DNA of 64,000 nt, from assembly GCF_001921205.1 (NCBI RefSeq), contig NZ_MSIE01000008.1:171017-235016 (forward strand), read 5' to 3'. The position numbers and the translations under genes were made by a program. The DNA is from Actinophytocola xanthii. Lineage in GTDB: Bacteria; Actinomycetota; Actinomycetes; Mycobacteriales; Pseudonocardiaceae. Below, one piece after another: positions 26,416-34,969 of this stretch. Below the pieces are notes generated by a model. It ran no database searches, was not told the DNA's origin, and saw only the letters and a list, made by a program, of their open reading frames with translations. Numbering within the stretch: position 1 is the stretch's first letter; each line of letters starts with the position of its first letter.

Positions 26416-27709
26416 CCGCGGGCAGCCGCTCGAGCTGGGCGTCCAGGACCTCGTCGAACAGCTCGCTCGCCTCGTTAAGGGTCGCGCCCTTGGCCTCGAC
26501 CCGGACCACGCTGTCTCCCGACGCGTAGTGGGCACGCAGCAGCGGGCCGCCCTCGGCGTTCTCGTTCACCGCCGCCAGCACGCCCTCCGGCGCCTCCCGC
26601 TCCTTGAGCGTGAAGTTGAGCTGGAGCGCGGCGAGCCCGTCGCGGGCGGTCGCCGCGGCGGTGTCGCTCTCCATCGAGGTGTAGAGCACGAGGAGGTCGA
26701 CGCCGTTCTCCTTGGAGAGCTTGACCTCCGCGTCGCCAGCGCCGCCCTGCTGGTAGAGGTTGATCTCCTGCGGGGTCAGGTAGTTGATGTCCTCGACCTG
26801 GGCGAAGGTCTTGATCTTCGACATGTTCGAGACCTCGCCGGGGAGGTCGACGACTGGTCCCGGCGGCGCCTCGGAGGTGGAGGGCGGGGCCTGCTCCTGC
26901 GACTGCCGGTCGTTGCCGTCGTCCTGGGCCGTCCCCTCGTCCGGGCGGAACAGGAAGTACGCGCCGGCGGCGATGCCGAGCAGGACGACGACGATCGCGA
27001 TGATGCCGAACACCTTGCCGGCACTCGACTTCTTCTCGGTCTCGAAGACCTCGGGGCCCTGCCTCGCCCAGTCCGGCGTGCCGGCGGCGGCCAGCGGCGG
27101 GAACTCCTGGCCGGCCCACGGCGGCGCGAGCTCCTCCTCGTTCTGCCAGGGCGGCTGGTTGGGCTGGGGGAACCCGCCGGGCGGCGAGGCCTGGGGCGGC
27201 GGGGCCGGCCGCGGCGGGCGGGCACCGGCGTGCGCCTGAGGCGGCACCCCGGGCACTACCTGGGTGGTCGCCGAGTCGTTGGGCGGGTTCGCGCGCCAAC
27301 CGCCGACCGACTGCGTCCGCTCGGCGTCGCCCACGTTCTGACCAGGCACGATCTGGGTCTTGTCGGCGTCCTCGCCGCCGTCCGCCCCCTGCTGCTGTTG
27401 CGTCGGGGGTTGTTGCGTCGGGGGCTGGGGCTGCTGGGGCTGGGGCTGCTGCTGGAACGGCTGCTGGGGAAACGGCTGCTGGGGAAACGGTTGCTGGGGC
27501 GCCTGCTGGAGCGGTTGCGGCACACCGTGCCCCGGCGTCTGCAGGGGCGGGATCATGGTGGTCGACTCGCTCGCGCTCGGTGCGGGCTGGGCGCCGGGGG
27601 AGACCGCGGTGGACAGGATCTGGTCGCGGCGCGACCGGTAGTCGTCGGCCGAGATTCGCCCGGCGGCGAGCTCTTCATCGAGCCTGCGGAGTTCGTCCTG
27701 CCAGGACAC
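26408..27709 (-). CDS. SHOCT-like/TM protein, paralog 1
   Basis: 433 aa. Residues 1-33 (MSWQDELRRLDEELAAG, then ISADDYRSRRDQIL) form a two-helix motif like the SHOCT domain. A long disordered region is rich in Pro and Gln (PQQPF repeats) and contains three short motifs DKTQIV, ERTQSV and ATTQVV. A transmembrane helix at about 231-254 leads to a roughly 180-residue extracytoplasmic domain. Two paralogs in this window share the N-terminal motif. In the operon it precedes the three-domain glycosyltransferase with an 8-nt overlap. Function unknown; the topology suggests an envelope protein with a cytoplasmic interaction arm. Confidence 0.8.
   Translation of the reverse strand: MSWQDELRRLDEELAAGRISADDYRSRRDQILSTAVSPGAQPAPSASESTTMIPPLQTPGHGVPQPLQQAPQQPFPQQPFPQQPFQQQPQPQQPQPPTQQPPTQQQQGADGGEDADKTQIVPGQNVGDAERTQSVGGWRANPPNDSATTQVVPGVPPQAHAGARPPRPAPPPQASPPGGFPQPNQPPWQNEEELAPPWAGQEFPPLAAAGTPDWARQGPEVFETEKKSSAGKVFGIIAIVVVLLGIAAGAYFLFRPDEGTAQDDGNDRQSQEQAPPSTSEAPPGPVVDLPGEVSNMSKIKTFAQVEDINYLTPQEINLYQQGGAGDAEVKLSKENGVDLLVLYTSMESDTAAATARDGLAALQLNFTLKEREAPEGVLAAVNENAEGGPLLRAHYASGDSVVRVEAKGATLNEASELFDEVLDAQLERLPADG
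27449..27490. repeat. 15-bp coding tandem repeat (PQQPF)
   Basis: CTGCTGGGGAAACGG occurs twice in direct succession (27461-27475 and 27476-27490), with a shorter variant just before. On the coding (minus) strand it gives PQQPF repeats. The surrounding 100 nt is also Gln/Pro-biased. It is a likely site of length variation by slippage. Confidence 0.7.
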
Positions 27710-27808
27710 CCTGGCCTCCTTCCGTATGACCGGCCGCCAACTCTCGGCGTGCAGATCTGCTCACGCGCCCCGAACTCGCATATTGTGCACGGGACCTGCG
27801 GGTGGGTT

Positions 27809-28993
27809 TCAGTCGGCCGGAAGCCGATCGGTCACTGTTCCCAGCACTCTCTGGAACTCGGTACGCAGCTCCTGCTCGTTCCCGTCGGGCCGGCCGGAGA
27901 CGTTGAGCTGCACCCAGACGTCCTCGGAGGAGTAGACCGCGATGAACGTGCGGAACGCGCTGTCGACCCTGGTGATCACCGGTGGGTCGTCCGGCGAGAC
28001 CTCCGCCGCCGGTGCGAAACCCGCGCGCTGCAGGTGCTCCCTGGCCAGGACCGCCACCCCGTCCGCGCCGTTCTCCGGCGGGATGGGCGAGGCGACCAGG
28101 AGGTAACCGGCGCCGGTTCGGACCGCGCCCCGGTAGGCGATCTCGCTCGATCCGTTGTCCGCCAACATGGTCGCGTAGGGCGGGGTGAACAGATTCAGCT
28201 CACGGGCCCGCGCGAGGGACATGGTTCCGTTGTTGGGGTTCGCCTTGCCCGGCAGGTCGGGCAGCCGCGCGGCGATGTCGTCGATGGCCGGAGCCTGCTG
28301 CTGGGTCGAGGTCTGCGGGGGCGGCGTGGCGCTGGAGTCTCCGCCGTCGTCGCGGAGCGCGAACCACCAGACACCGGCCCCCACCAGCGCCAGCACGAGC
28401 ACCCCCACCACCACCTTCGGCAGCAGCCCGCCGCCGGCGGGGCCGGCCTCGGCGAACACCTCCTGGCCCTGGATCGGGGCGGCCCGGTAGGGGGTCGGTC
28501 GCACACCCGGACCAGTCGGCTGGCCGCCGGCGTCCGGTCCGGTCGGTCCGACTGGTGCGTTCGGTCCGACTGGTGCGGACGGCCCGGCCGGTGCGGACGG
28601 TCCGGATGGACCGGACGGCGCAGCTGGTCCGGACGGCGCGGGCTGACCGGGCGGAGGGCTCGGCGGTGGCGGGCCTACCGGCCGCTCGGTCGAGCGGATC
28701 CGGTTGACGTCGACGACCTGGGTCGTCTCCTCCTCGTCGGGCTGGTCGACCTTGACCACCAGCGTGGTCTCGGCGGCGTTGGCCGCCTCCTGGGCCCTGG
28801 CCTGGTGCGGTTGGGGCCGGGCCTGCGGCGGTGTGGGGCCTCGCTGGTCGCCGCGCGCCGGTCTGGCGGGTGTCTGCGACCCGCTGGACGCCTCGGCCAG
28901 GATCTCGTCGCGAACCTTGCGGTACTCCGCGGCACCGATCTCACCCTTGGCCAGGCGGTTGTCGAGCTTGCGAAGGCTCTCCTGCCACGTCAT
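27809..28993 (-). CDS. SHOCT-like/TM protein, paralog 2
   Basis: 394 aa, ATG at 28993. N-terminal MTWQESLRKLDNRLAKG, then GAAEYRKVRDEIL, matches paralog 1 almost position for position. The disordered part carries ETTLVV and ETTQVV, followed by a collagen-like stretch of APxGPx units. A transmembrane helix (about 188-211) precedes a roughly 180-residue external domain that differs from that of paralog 1. It lies 17 nt after the SGNH gene and 99 nt before paralog 1. The shared cytoplasmic head with divergent outer domains suggests a common inner partner and different outer targets. Confidence 0.8.
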   Translation of the reverse strand: MTWQESLRKLDNRLAKGEIGAAEYRKVRDEILAEASSGSQTPARPARGDQRGPTPPQARPQPHQARAQEAANAAETTLVVKVDQPDEEETTQVVDVNRIRSTERPVGPPPPSPPPGQPAPSGPAAPSGPSGPSAPAGPSAPVGPNAPVGPTGPDAGGQPTGPGVRPTPYRAAPIQGQEVFAEAGPAGGGLLPKVVVGVLVLALVGAGVWWFALRDDGGDSSATPPPQTSTQQQAPAIDDIAARLPDLPGKANPNNGTMSLARARELNLFTPPYATMLADNGSSEIAYRGAVRTGAGYLLVASPIPPENGADGVAVLAREHLQRAGFAPAAEVSPDDPPVITRVDSAFRTFIAVYSSEDVWVQLNVSGRPDGNEQELRTEFQRVLGTVTDRLPAD

Positions 28994-29010
28994 CGGTTCA
29001 GATCTCTCCA

Positions 29011-30339
29011 CTAGCGAATGGGGCGGTTCTGCGTTTCCTGCCGGACGAGGTCGAGGAACGGGCGGTCGAGCAGCCGCAGGTCGCCGCGCGCGATGTTGCG
29101 CTCGACGATCTCCAGGACGAACACCTCGTTCTCGGCCACCGTGCGGGCCACCAGGGCGGGGTCGGGGTCGATCGTGCTGTAGTACAGCTGGGTGACGTCG
29201 GCGAACGCAGTCGGGATGTAGGCCGAGACCGGAAGGCTGAAGGAGTCCCCGAGCAGCAGCGTAGGCCGGGAGACCATCCCCTCCTGCGGCTCGGAGACCC
29301 GGCGCACCGGCTTGCGCAGGTCGGCGAGCGGGCGGATGGTCCGGAAGTTCTCGCCGTCGGGGGCGAGCCGGTAGGTCATGGCCTCGTTGATGCCCTCCCG
29401 CCCGATCAGCGGCGGCAGGTCGGCGTTCGCCGTCCGTTGCTCGCGTTCGACGACCTCCCAGCTCCGGGTCACCCCCGGCTCGACCCGCTCGGCGACCTGG
29501 CGCACCAGCTCCAGTGCGCCCTCGCTGGTCCAGTGCGAGTCGAGGGGGAAGTACGGCGGCCGGCCGAGCTCCTCGGCCACCGCCTGCAGCGGGGCGCGCA
29601 TGTCGACGGCCCGCGCGGTGGCGGAGAGCTGCTGCCACAGCTGTGGCGTCACCTCCTCGGCACAGTCCTTGCCGGCGTAGCTGTCCGGCAGGTGTTCGGG
29701 AACCATCGTGCTCTTGTCCGGCACGGCGACGAGGATGAATCGCCGTCCCGAGCTCTCCACGATCTCGCGCAGCTCGGCCAGCCGGGCCATGGTCTCGGCG
29801 AGCGGCCGTTCCGGCCGGCACTTGGCGATCACGTCCTCGCCGAGGTAGAGCCAGCCGTCCCGGCCCTCGATCACGCGGCGGTACCCGGCCGCGTCGGGGA
29901 CGTTGTTCGGGTTGTTCGGGTCCGGCTCGGTCGTCGTCCCCTCCTGGTCCGGGCTGCCGGGCAGGGGGCCGGACTGGGAGGTGGGGCCCTGGTCGAACGG
30001 CGCCGGCTCACCGAAGAACGTCCGGCTGATCCAGTCGGCCGTCTGGATGGCACCGGCCCGGAACACGAGGTTCTCCGTGGCCCACGGGTCCATCCCGGTG
30101 AGGAAGCCCCAGCCGTCCCAGAGCGAGGGGAAGCTCGCGAGCTCGTGGTTCTCCAGCTCGCTGGGACGCATCCCGCCCAGCCACATCAGGGTGGGCGCGG
30201 CGAAGAAGACGAGCGCGCTGATCAGCGCGGTGAGCTGCCGCCCGCCGTGACGCGGGCGGTGCAGCGAGTGCTCACGGGGCAGCCACGCCTCGTGGACGGG
30301 CGGTAGCCCGTCGATCGCCTGCCGATCGTCCAAGGTCAC
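29011..30339 (-). CDS. SGNH-fold O-acetyltransferase-like protein (AlgJ/AlgX type)
   Basis: 442 aa from a GTG at 30339. One N-terminal transmembrane helix (LTALISALVFFAAPTLMW) anchors an extracytoplasmic domain. GRDGWLYLGEDV near residue 165, DSHWT near 266 and LLGDSFSLP near 363 correspond to the AlgJ/AlgX/ALGX-domain pattern with a Ser-His-Asp site. Such proteins acetylate polysaccharides outside the membrane, usually receiving acetyl groups from an acyltransferase partner. The two acyltransferase-3 proteins of this locus are candidate partners. It follows the flippase gene by 10 nt. Confidence 0.8.
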   Translation of the reverse strand: MTLDDRQAIDGLPPVHEAWLPREHSLHRPRHGGRQLTALISALVFFAAPTLMWLGGMRPSELENHELASFPSLWDGWGFLTGMDPWATENLVFRAGAIQTADWISRTFFGEPAPFDQGPTSQSGPLPGSPDQEGTTTEPDPNNPNNVPDAAGYRRVIEGRDGWLYLGEDVIAKCRPERPLAETMARLAELREIVESSGRRFILVAVPDKSTMVPEHLPDSYAGKDCAEEVTPQLWQQLSATARAVDMRAPLQAVAEELGRPPYFPLDSHWTSEGALELVRQVAERVEPGVTRSWEVVEREQRTANADLPPLIGREGINEAMTYRLAPDGENFRTIRPLADLRKPVRRVSEPQEGMVSRPTLLLGDSFSLPVSAYIPTAFADVTQLYYSTIDPDPALVARTVAENEVFVLEIVERNIARGDLRLLDRPFLDLVRQETQNRPIR

Positions 30340-30349
30340 GCGCGTTACG

Positions 30350-31369
30350 TTAGCTGGCTGCCCGCTGCGGCGAGGGTGCGCTGCCCATACCGGCCAGCTG
30401 CCTGTCCTTCCTCGCCCGCACAAGCCCGTAGCGCAGGGCCAGCAGGATGTCGGCGAGCGTGTGTCCCGCCCGCAGGACCAGGCTCACCGTGGTCGCGGCG
30501 GCGACCCCGAGCAGCGGGGTCAGCGCCAGGACCAGCACCGCCTCCCGTGCCCCGACGCCGGCCGGGGCGATGAACACCACCAGCCCGACGATCCAGCCGA
30601 GCGCGAACGACGCCGTGCTGACCAGCGCCAGCGTCAGGACCGAGTCGGTGAACGGGTCGGCCAGCAGGTAGCCGGCGGCGCCGTAGCCGAGCCAGGCGGG
30701 GAGCATCCAGGCGAGCGGCGCCACCAGGTGCTTCCAGCGCAGCACCGGCGGCTCCACGCCGGACCGACCGGCCAGCTTGCGGGCCAGCAGGTTGACCACC
30801 CTGGGGTGCAGCAGCACGAGCGCCAGCGGGATGCACACCCCGGCCCAGCCGAACTTGCTCACCAGGTTGGGCTGGCTGATCAGGAGCAGCGCGCCGACCA
30901 GGACCGAGGTGACCGCGTGCACCACGAGGAACACCGAGCCGGCGAGCAGGGCCAGCCCGCCGGGCACGCCGTGCTCACGGGCGAAGCGCATCTGGGCCAG
31001 GAACGGCCAGATCGAGCCCGGGAGGTACTTCCCGACCTGGGCCGGGAAGAAGATCTGCCGCGCGGCGCTGGAGCTGATCCGGGAGCCGAGCGCGGCCAGG
31101 CAGTGCTTCCACACCTCGGCCGTGGCCAGCAGGCCCAGTACGACGGCGGCCAGCGCGAGCGGCATGCGCCACCAGTCGATCCGGCCCAGCGAGCCGACAA
31201 CGTCCGACAGTTGGCCGCGCAGTGCCCAGCCGGCGAGACCGACGGCGAGGACCACGAACGCGACGGCGAGCAGGTCCGCCCGCCGGCTCGGCCGAGGCGG
31301 TGCCGGGACCGGCTCCGGCGCCGAACTGTCCGCCGAGCCTGTCACGGCACCGCCCGCCGGGTCAGGCAC
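30350..31369 (-). CDS. Lysylphosphatidylglycerol-synthase-like (UPF0104) membrane protein, possible flippase
   Basis: 339 aa, GTG start overlapping the methyltransferase stop by 8 nt. About eight transmembrane helices. The motifs KYLPGSIWPFLAQ and APAGVGAREAVLVL are typical of the AglD/LPG-synthase transmembrane family. The soluble aminoacyl-transferring domain of MprF is absent, so this is the transmembrane part alone. Relatives occur in glycan and glycolipid loci and are suspected of moving lipid-linked sugars. That role is inference here. Confidence 0.75.
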   Translation of the reverse strand: MPDPAGGAVTGSADSSAPEPVPAPPRPSRRADLLAVAFVVLAVGLAGWALRGQLSDVVGSLGRIDWWRMPLALAAVVLGLLATAEVWKHCLAALGSRISSSAARQIFFPAQVGKYLPGSIWPFLAQMRFAREHGVPGGLALLAGSVFLVVHAVTSVLVGALLLISQPNLVSKFGWAGVCIPLALVLLHPRVVNLLARKLAGRSGVEPPVLRWKHLVAPLAWMLPAWLGYGAAGYLLADPFTDSVLTLALVSTASFALGWIVGLVVFIAPAGVGAREAVLVLALTPLLGVAAATTVSLVLRAGHTLADILLALRYGLVRARKDRQLAGMGSAPSPQRAAS

Positions 31370-32069
31370 GCCAGATCAGCCCGGTGGTGGTCGGGTAGGG
31401 CAGCGTGGGGGTCGCGCCCTTGAGCAGCTCGATCCGCAGGCCCGGCATCGCGGACAGCACGTCCCAGTACCGCTTGCGCTTGATGTTGTCGAACACCACG
31501 ACCCCGCCCTCGGCGAGGTGGTCCAGCGACCTGCGGAACGCGTCGATCCTCGCCCGACCGTCCACCACGATCAGGTCGAAGGGGCCCCCGACCTGGTCGA
31601 TCGTGGAGACGTAGTCGGCGAAGTCCAGGTCGGTGTGGCCAACCCGGGCCGACCGGATCACGGTGTCGGCCGTGGCGGCGGTCGGCGGCACGGCGTGCAG
31701 CTTCGCGTTGCCCGCCGTGTCGGCCAGCATCTCGCGGACGAACTCGGCCCACTGGGTGTCGTGCTCGACGCTGTCCACCTGGCCGGCCCGCTTGGCCAGC
31801 CAGATCGTGCTCGCGCCGGCGCCGAACTCGAAGATCCGCGCGCCCGGCCGCTGGGCCAGGAACTCCTCCACCCGGCGCATGGCCGGGTAGCTCCACCAGG
31901 CGAGGTCCATCTTGACCATGTCGCCCGCGTCGTGGATGGAGAAGAGCGTGCGCAGGTGCTTCGCCTTGGGAGAGTCGCTTCGCTCCAGCCGGGCGAGCAG
32001 CCCGGCCTTGTCCGCGGCCTTGCGGATGGTCCGCACACCGCTCACGTAGGCGCCACGGATGCCACTCAT
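31362..32069 (-). CDS. Class I SAM-dependent methyltransferase
   Basis: 235 aa. The SAM-binding motif IFEFGAGASTIWLA is near residue 80, an acidic ribose-binding position (SVEHDTQWAE) follows, and FDLIVVDGRARID is motif II. No target-specific domain is visible. Its start overlaps the GT2 stop as ATGA and its end overlaps the flippase start, so it is firmly inside the glycan operon. It probably methylates a sugar hydroxyl or a lipid-linked intermediate (inference from position). Confidence 0.83.
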   Translation of the reverse strand: MSGIRGAYVSGVRTIRKAADKAGLLARLERSDSPKAKHLRTLFSIHDAGDMVKMDLAWWSYPAMRRVEEFLAQRPGARIFEFGAGASTIWLAKRAGQVDSVEHDTQWAEFVREMLADTAGNAKLHAVPPTAATADTVIRSARVGHTDLDFADYVSTIDQVGGPFDLIVVDGRARIDAFRRSLDHLAEGGVVVFDNIKRKRYWDVLSAMPGLRIELLKGATPTLPYPTTTGLIWRA

Positions 32070-33106
32070 TTCGCCCCCAACGAGGTCTTTGGTTCGGCCA
32101 CGTCGGCCGGCTCGAGTGTTTTCGTTCGTTCAGCGATCAGGTCGGTCGCCTCGCGCCGGTTGGCTGTCCGGTGCAGCACGATCTCCGCGATCAGGCCGAT
32201 GGAGATCATCTGGACGCCGAGAATCACGAGCAGGATACCCAGCATCAGCAGTGGCCGGTCGCCGATGGCCTCGCCGCCGAAGATCTTCACGATCGACAGG
32301 TAGGCTAGCATCAGGAATCCGATCATCCCCGAGGCCAGCCCCAGCCCGCCGAACAGGTGCGCCGGCCGGCGCCCGTACTTGGTGATCGTCATGACCGTGA
32401 GCAGGTCGATCGCGCCCCGCACGTAGCGCTCGAAGCCGTACTTGGAGCTGCCGTGCTCGCGCGGGCGGTGGTTCACCGCCAGCTCGCGCACCTTGTACCC
32501 GGTCTGGTGGGCGAGCGCGGGGATGTAGCGGTGCAGCTCGCCGTAGAGCGGCACCCGCCGGTACACCTCGGTCCGCGCTGCCTTGAGCCCGCAGTTGTGG
32601 TCGTTGAGCTTGAGGCCGGTGATGACGCCGGTCATCATGTTGAAGAACTTCGAGGGCAGGCGCTTGCCCAGGGGGTCCTTGCGGTCGGCCTTGTGCCCGG
32701 AGACCAGGTCGGCCCCGTCGTCGAGCTCGGCGAGCAGGCGTGGCACCTCGGCGGGGTCGTCCTGCAGGTCGGCGTCCATCGTGATGATCCGCTCGCCCCG
32801 GGCCTCGTCCACCGCCGCGGCGAGCGCGGCGGCCTTGCCGAAGTTCCGGCGCAGCCGCAGGGCGCGCACGCGCTCGCTCGCCGCGGCGAGTTCCCGCATG
32901 ACCGCCCAGCTGCCGTCGTCGCTGCCGTCGTCGACGAAGATCACTTCGTACCCGACCTCCGGCATCGTGGCGAAGGCCGCGGCGATCTCGTCGACCAGCG
33001 TGGCGAGGGTCCGCTCCTCGTCCTTGACCGGGACCAGGACACTGACCTGAACGTCCGGGATCGGAGCGAGGGGTACCTGTTCGATGCTCACTGGTTCGAT
33101 GCTCAC
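32066..33106 (-). CDS. Family 2 glycosyltransferase, polyprenyl-phosphate sugar synthase type
   Basis: 346 aa. The GT2 domain (VSVLVPVKDEERTL, DDGSDDGSW, MDADLQDDP) is followed by two C-terminal transmembrane helices and a basic tail. This architecture belongs to DPM1/ArnC/GtrB-like enzymes that make polyprenyl-phosphate sugars for use outside the membrane. I set the start at the GTG at 33106; another in-frame GTG lies at 33091. Three copies of a 14-15 bp unit crowd the start (33079-33122). The upstream gene ends 10 nt away. Confidence 0.87.
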   Translation of the reverse strand: MSIEPVSIEQVPLAPIPDVQVSVLVPVKDEERTLATLVDEIAAAFATMPEVGYEVIFVDDGSDDGSWAVMRELAAASERVRALRLRRNFGKAAALAAAVDEARGERIITMDADLQDDPAEVPRLLAELDDGADLVSGHKADRKDPLGKRLPSKFFNMMTGVITGLKLNDHNCGLKAARTEVYRRVPLYGELHRYIPALAHQTGYKVRELAVNHRPREHGSSKYGFERYVRGAIDLLTVMTITKYGRRPAHLFGGLGLASGMIGFLMLAYLSIVKIFGGEAIGDRPLLMLGILLVILGVQMISIGLIAEIVLHRTANRREATDLIAERTKTLEPADVAEPKTSLGAK

Positions 33107-33122
33107 TGGTCGATGCTCACTG
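33079..33122 (-). repeat. Triplicated start-site microrepeat
   Basis: On the minus strand CAGTGAGCATCGA(A)C occurs three times in a row (14, 15 and 15 nt). Each copy contains a GTG overlapping TGA in another frame. The first GTG overlaps the upstream stop but opens only five codons (VSIDQ). Its stop in turn overlaps the GTG at 33106 that starts the glycosyltransferase. Confidence 0.75.
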
Positions 33123-34868
33123 TTCGTCTCCGGTGTCGGTGACCTCGGGCGGGAGCCAGCGCATGGCGCCGCTGTCGTAGACGACCACGATCCGGGTCTC
33201 GTCGGTGACCGGTCCGATCGCCTTGAAGCCTACGTCGGGCGGCAGGCTCCAGTACGTGTAGTTGATGTCGCCGCGCGGCAGGCGGCTCACGCCGCCACCG
33301 ACGACCGTGCCCTCCCCGTCCACGACCAGCGTGCAGCGGACCGTGTCCGCGCCCTGGTGCATACCGCCGGTGGCCCAGCCGATGATCAGGTGGGCCTCGC
33401 CGCGGTCCTCGACGGTTTCGATCATCCCGACCCGCTCCCTCGGGCTCCGCGTTCCGGGCGGGGGCAGGCGGCTCATCTCGAACGGGCTGATTCGCGAGCC
33501 CAGCTCCGGGCCCCCGCAGCCGAGGGAGAAGGAGTCGTTGAACGGGTAGTGCGACAACACCCGCAGGTCGGGCTCGAGCTCGACCTCCCTGGGTAGCACG
33601 GGGCCGAGCGCGTCGCCGTAGCCGGCACGGATCGCGACCGCCTCGAGCGGGTGTTCCTTGATCGCGTTGCGCAGTTCGGCCGCGGTCGGCAGGCCGAGCG
33701 TGAACCCGACCACCCCGATGCCGACCACGGTGACCGCGATCTTCTGCGTGTTGCGCCGCAGGCCCTTGTACAGCACCACCGACATGAGCACGAGCAGCGG
33801 GAGCGAGGCCACCACCGCGAGCGAGGAGTACCTGCTGGTGAGCCCGAAGTCGGTACCGAAGTCGATGCGCGCCGTCGCGATCATCCCGCAGGCCAGCACG
33901 CCATAGCAGGCGAGTGCCCACCAGAACCGCAGCTCGGGCTGCTGGGCGGTCCTGTTGCTCATCAGGACGACGTAGACGACGAGCGTCAGGGCACCGGCCG
34001 CGACGGCGAAGCCGGCATTGTTGGCCGTCCACATCTTCCCGACCAGGGTCAGGAACGTGTACAGCAGCGAGCCGATGTCGTTGGCCGGGGCACCGCCGAC
34101 CCAGATGGTGGGCCTGAGGTAGAACCAGAGGCCGACGATCAGCGCGCCGAGCCCGAGCGGGACCAGCCGCAGGAACCAGCGCTCGCGACGCAGCGCGGCG
34201 AGGAGCGCCAGTGCGGGCCACAGCGCGAACGAGGTGCCGTAGGTGGCGCAGGCCAGCAGGCCGACGACCCAGGCGGCCCACCACCTGCCGCGGCTGGCCA
34301 ACAGCAGCGAGGCGACCACGACCAGGTTCGCGGTCAGCCAGGCCGACCCGCTCATCGAGCGGACGAACATGTGCATGCCGTGCAGGCTGAAGACCAGCGC
34401 CGAGGCGGCGACGACCAGCCCGGCCCGCGCCAGCGGCGGCAGCGTGGCCGGGAGCATCGACCGCAGCAGCAGGACCGTCGCGGCCGCGACCACGATCACC
34501 AGGTAGCCCAGGATCCGGTTGTCCCCGTCGGCGAGCCGGGCGTCCAGCCAGTAGAGCAGTGACGGGACCATCAGCGGGTGCTCGTTCTGCGGGGTGAGGA
34601 GCCCGCTGGGCCGGAACGAGCCGTCGTCGTTGGTGATCCGCATGAGCACGTACCAGTAGTCAAGCCACTGGAGCTTGCCCGACCTGGCCACCTCGATCAC
34701 CATGGCGATCGCCGGGACCAGGGCCAGCAGCTCGACCAGCCGCGCGACCGTCCGGTCGGTCAGCCGTGCCCGCCAGCCCGGCGCCTCGGCGCGCGGTTCC
34801 GCGGCGGGCTCGTCGTCCGCCGGCTCACGCGGGGGTTCCGCATCCTTTTTCAACACGGTGCTGGTCAA
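33117..34868 (-). CDS. Polytopic membrane protein, GT-C-like
   Basis: 583 aa, probably from a TTG at 34868 with GGAGG 9 nt upstream. A disordered leader is followed by about ten transmembrane helices. A loop after the first helix contains DYWYVLMRITNDDG, and EHPLMVPSL follows; acidic first loops like this are typical of GT-C glycosyltransferases. The last 180 residues form an extracytoplasmic beta-rich domain. It probably transfers a sugar from a polyprenyl-phosphate donor, such as the one made by the next gene. No specific family is certain. First gene of the tightly packed run. Confidence 0.7.
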   Translation of the reverse strand: MTSTVLKKDAEPPREPADDEPAAEPRAEAPGWRARLTDRTVARLVELLALVPAIAMVIEVARSGKLQWLDYWYVLMRITNDDGSFRPSGLLTPQNEHPLMVPSLLYWLDARLADGDNRILGYLVIVVAAATVLLLRSMLPATLPPLARAGLVVAASALVFSLHGMHMFVRSMSGSAWLTANLVVVASLLLASRGRWWAAWVVGLLACATYGTSFALWPALALLAALRRERWFLRLVPLGLGALIVGLWFYLRPTIWVGGAPANDIGSLLYTFLTLVGKMWTANNAGFAVAAGALTLVVYVVLMSNRTAQQPELRFWWALACYGVLACGMIATARIDFGTDFGLTSRYSSLAVVASLPLLVLMSVVLYKGLRRNTQKIAVTVVGIGVVGFTLGLPTAAELRNAIKEHPLEAVAIRAGYGDALGPVLPREVELEPDLRVLSHYPFNDSFSLGCGGPELGSRISPFEMSRLPPPGTRSPRERVGMIETVEDRGEAHLIIGWATGGMHQGADTVRCTLVVDGEGTVVGGGVSRLPRGDINYTYWSLPPDVGFKAIGPVTDETRIVVVYDSGAMRWLPPEVTDTGDEQ

Positions 34869-34969
34869 GGGCGGTGTCCTCCGCGCAGCTCAGGCGGGCG
34901 TCGTCTGGTAGGGAAAGTGCGGTCGTTGCCCATACCATGTCAAAGCCCAGTTGGCGAGCGGCGGCCGGC

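Noticed and set aside
22582..26478. Long open frames antisense to the three-domain glycosyltransferase gene (plus strand, over 3.8 kb in two frames)
   Set aside because: They are rich in Arg, Gly, Pro and Ala, with no motif, and mirror the high-GC codon pattern of the real gene. They have no independent ribosome sites or conserved features.
28540..28640. Collagen-like repeat as a true collagen domain in SHOCT-like paralog 2
   Set aside because: The units are APxGPx with interruptions, shorter than needed for a triple helix; more likely a flexible linker.
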